64,000 nt of DNA, from NCBI GenBank assembly GCA_013396915.1, contig VWZL01000298.1:694167-758166 (forward strand). The letters run 5' to 3'. Positions 61,012 through 64,000 of the stretch are shown here, piece after piece. This DNA is from Stercorarius parasiticus (taxonomy: Eukaryota > Chordata > Aves > Charadriiformes > Stercorariidae). The notes beneath the pieces were generated by a model that ran no database searches, was not told the DNA's origin, and was given only the letters and a program-made list of their open reading frames with translations. A program made the translations under genes and the position numbers. Numbering within the stretch: the stretch's first letter is position 1; each line of letters begins with the position of its first letter.

Positions 61012-61088
61012 AATCACAGAATCATAGAATACCAGACTGCAACGGACCTCAAGGATCATCTGGTCCAACCTGTTTTGGCAAATACAAG
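61012..61088 (-). mobile_element. Very short CR1-type 3' tail
   Basis: Antisense: 'aatcacagaatcatagaata', 'ccagactgcaacggacctca', 'aggatcatctggtccaacct'. It is about 70 bp long, and the 'ataccag...aaggatcatctggtccaac' type differs from the other copies. 'caaatacaag' occurs at 60991-61000 and again at 61079-61088 and may be a target-site duplication. Confidence 0.8.
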
Positions 61089-61680
61089 GATATTGGGGTT
61101 TTTTTTTTCTATAAACAAAACCTCCTTCACATGAAAAGACCAATTTTTCAAATACGGTCTTCATAGTGAAAAAAAAAATACGTAAAGGGTAATTTCTCTG
61201 AACGGAAAGCCTCATTTCAGAAACTGTTTTGCAGGAGAGATCTTTATACATGGATGGGAGAATGAAGTCCTGAGCTGGTACTCTTTCTTTCAACATTTGA
61301 AACATGCACGTGTCAGAAACAAGTTTACTCTTGCTTATATGTGAAATCATGAACTCACTGTAGACACAAAGACAATCTGTTTAGTAACTGGGAACTCTTT
61401 ACAACAAAACGGACGTAGGAATGCTTTTGAAAAGGTGTATCTTGGTCATTAATTGTAGCATCTGGATATACCAAGAGAAGATCAGGGAAGTTCATGTTTT
61501 AGAGGCCTTCTAGGATTTTACATTCCCTCAAGAACTTATGAAAGGTTGTTTTTTTTTTTTAAAAACAACAACTGTAGTTAAGAATCTGGGGAAGGAACAG
61601 ACCAGTACATTTCTGAATTATGAAAAATAGCTGAATTCTGTAATTGTATTAAAATCCTCATAAATTACAAACCGGAATGA
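61089..61680. other. Unassigned AT-rich sequence
   Basis: No gene is recognised. The 143-codon minus-strand frame at 60919-61350 crosses the CR1 tail and the inverted repeat and is a chance frame. A T run lies near 61548-61560. Confidence 0.45.
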
Positions 61681-62760
61681 AACTGCAGGAGACTGAATGA
61701 AAATACGCAGAATCTCCATGTTAACATTACAAAGAGATACAGACAAGTGCAATATGGATAGCAATTCTCCAACAGAGCAGTCTCAGAGATAATTGCATAT
61801 GTAACATAGGAAAAGCACAGAAATACAGCAAAAAGCCTGCCCAAGAATCCACCTCCAACACTGAAAACCATCAAAAAGCAATACAGAGCAGAGAAGACAA
61901 AAAAATTATAAGATCACATAAAATTGCTCATGGTGTGCTATGAAGAAAAAGATGATGATGAATGGACCTTCTGTCTGGGGTCATACACTTGTAGCAGAAG
62001 AAATTATCATGCCAAAACTTGTAGACAAGGCAAAAGGAAAAAGTAGACAGAAGAGGATAGGAAAGAAGAGAAGCAAGAAGGGGAAAAAAAGGCAACAGAA
62101 AACATAAACCTCAGCGTATCATAAGACATCAAGATGAGGCAGCATATAAACAGGAAACACAATAAGGCATCAGCAAATCTAGTAGATTATGAAGACTCCT
62201 ATACTATTACTTGAGAATAGAGAGCAAAATTGCAACCACAAAAAGATAGATTAAAATTATACAATGCATGACCATAAACCCAAAAGGATCGTGTAATCAC
62301 CCCCCCAAAAAGGACACAAAAAGAAAACATACAGAGAAAGCTTAGAGACTGCAATTTCAGGTAGTACAGACAACACAGAAACAAATGTCACGAAAAGAAA
62401 TCATGACACTTATTACAGCAAATTTCTGACAAATGATTTAGAACAGATTCAAAAGCAAAACGAAACCAAACCCCCATACTGTCTAAACAAGAAAATACAC
62501 TACAGCATCACTGCAGCAAAGCTGATGAAAGATTAGCACGTTGTATTTGAAGGACTGGAATGTCTTCCAGGCATGTTACACCCACTAACAGAAAATACAG
62601 TTCAGCCAGCGGAGTACCTGCACCAGAGGGCAGGCATCACAGAAAGAGAGGGAAAACGGGAGCACCAAATGCAACAGAAAAGGCAGCAGTCATAGTGCCT
62701 CAGACTGATAAATGTGATGATAATAACTGCACATTTAGGAAAGCTGCACAAGAAAATTAT
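61681..62760. other. Strongly A-over-T skewed block of unknown origin
   Basis: A hand count over the 1,080 bases gives about 477 A and 192 T. The bias is greatest at 62041-62100 (34 A, 2 T). There is no tandem unit, no homopolymer tail and no long open frame on the A-rich strand. The minus-strand frames at 61665-61874 and 62199-62384 are aromatic- and Cys-rich through T-rich codons and have no family motif. Possible sources are an old retroelement (their coding strands are often A-rich), a spliced RNA copy, or strand-asymmetric mutation. None is shown. Confidence 0.6.
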
Positions 62761-64000
62761 GCTATCTCTGTTCAGTTTTACAAGCGGAACGAGCGTTAAA
62801 ATCCCAGGGCAGCATAGATAAAATGGGTTTGTAGGGAATGATTGCTATCTAATTAGAACTCCAACACTGACAACGAACGTAATTTTTATCCTTTAGACAA
62901 CCAGTTTGAGTCAGTGCCCAGCTGACAGCAGGTGGAAGTCACACAGATGTGAGATATCTAAGTTCAGTGGCGAATATAAAAGCAGCTGATAGACTCAGTG
63001 CAGTTCTTACTGGATTAGCCATCCCAGCCTCAAAATACAGTAACATTTCACCTTTAATACAGCTGTACTACCTCAGTATACTACAGTACCATAGTCTACA
63101 ACCTCACTATTCTAATTAATTTTCTCTCAAAATACTCAACTGTACATGCAGCCTTATGGCTGACAATGAGAATTTTAAAGTTAGTATTAAAGTGGCTAAC
63201 AGTATTTTCATTTACCTTTTCAATAATATTTTTTTTTCTTAATGAGTGTAAACATTAGATTTTTACAGACTATTAATTTTTAATCAAAACACTGGTTTGC
63301 ATTTGAATAGCACCTTTAGAAGCAAGTTGGTTGACAGGGATGGAAACCCAAGTCCTTTAGCCATACAAAAGCAAATCAAGAAAGAGCAGGAGGCACCCTT
63401 TCTTTGATAAATGAACAAACAGACCCAGCAAAGCAGAAAACATTTCTCTCTCCTTGGAAATTAATATGTTAACAACATTGAAAAACTAGTTCTTTAGTGA
63501 AATCCTTCATACAAAATGTATACTACAATTCTTACAGCGTATAATTTCAACAATGATATACAAACTAAATATACACCAGGTCTATTCTAGCTTCTGCTAT
63601 TATAGTAGTATGAGAGAGGACTGCTGCTTTTATTGACGCTTCCACATACTGCAGGTTCTAGTTCAGGTTATGTCCTACAAGCATAAAGTTGCTTTTCCTG
63701 GTACAGCTTATTTAATTTTGGGAACAGGTATAAGTCAGTCCTAAGCATGTTTTCTGTTTTGTGCCTACAGTAGGCAAACGTGCTGGTACAGCTATCTAAA
63801 CACCCTTCTACGGAAGCCTGGCTGTATTGTGTACGCAGGATATTGCGATGGCCTTTATTTCTCTGGCTGAACACAGAACTACTTTGGTGTATCAGCATTT
63901 CCATCATGCTGGAAAAATTAAGGTGTTTTTTCTTAAAATGCCATTGCCTGAAGCCAAACCATGATACAAAAATACATTCATTAGAAGTACGTTTTGTTTC
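62761..64000. other. Unassigned AT-rich sequence to the window end
   Basis: No gene or repeat is recognised. The minus-strand frame at 63668-63907 (79 codons) has no domain. The window ends in plain sequence with no feature visibly cut. Confidence 0.4.

Noticed and set aside
60919..61350. 143-codon minus-strand open frame
   Set aside because: It runs through a CR1 tail, an inverted repeat and unrelated DNA and shows no domain. Chance frame.
63066..63075. Minus strand reads TGAGGTAGTA, the first ten bases of let-7 microRNAs
   Set aside because: The bases that follow do not match let-7, and no complementary arm lies nearby to form the precursor hairpin.
1..64000. CRISPR arrays, phage or plasmid genes, rRNA, tRNA, endogenous retrovirus LTR pairs
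   Set aside because: Looked for and not seen. No regularly spaced repeats, no tRNA-like cloverleaf noticed, and no long paired terminal repeats or retroviral protein motifs.

Overview
The window looks like 64 kb of bird nuclear DNA. The sign is a set of CR1 non-LTR retrotransposon copies whose 3' ends read, on the + strand, as the avian signature 'atcatagaatcatagaat' followed by 'ttgggttggaagggacc'. Several copies still encode the C-terminal part of the CR1 reverse-transcriptase protein. The rest is AT-rich, has almost no simple repeats, and carries no Alu-like or L1-like elements. The species cannot be named from the sequence.

I could not support any host protein-coding gene, exon, tRNA, rRNA, operon or CRISPR array. 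The longest open frames are either CR1 remnants or frames with no recognisable motif. The window is best read as a gene desert or part of a very large intron.

Layout: 0-21 kb holds one readable CR1 fragment (936-1530), one palindromic MITE-like relic (5019-5125) and otherwise unassigned sequence. 21-43 kb holds CR1 copies at 21.5, 28.2, 30.0 and 41.2 kb. It also holds two antisense MIR-like relics (24.2 and 37.1 kb), two old 'agtcaatggg'-type amniote repeats (32.9 and 34.8 kb) and a perfect 14-bp hairpin at 29.0 kb. 47-52 kb has two + strand CR1 copies, one split by a younger antisense CR1, then a pyrimidine-rich block and a diverged 80-bp duplication. 53-57 kb carries three + strand MIR-like relics. 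57.9-59.2 kb is an old L3-like CR1 split by a younger CR1. 59.7 and 61.0 kb carry short CR1 tails, the second beside an 11-bp inverted repeat. 61.7-62.8 kb is a strongly A-over-T skewed block of unknown origin.

No genes work together here. The story is one of layered retrotransposon insertion and decay. I found no convincing new biological system. The items most worth a second look are the A-skewed block, the two nested CR1 insertions, the orientation bias of the CR1 copies and the diverged 80-bp duplication. All family assignments were made by eye from remembered consensus patterns and need a repeat-library search.
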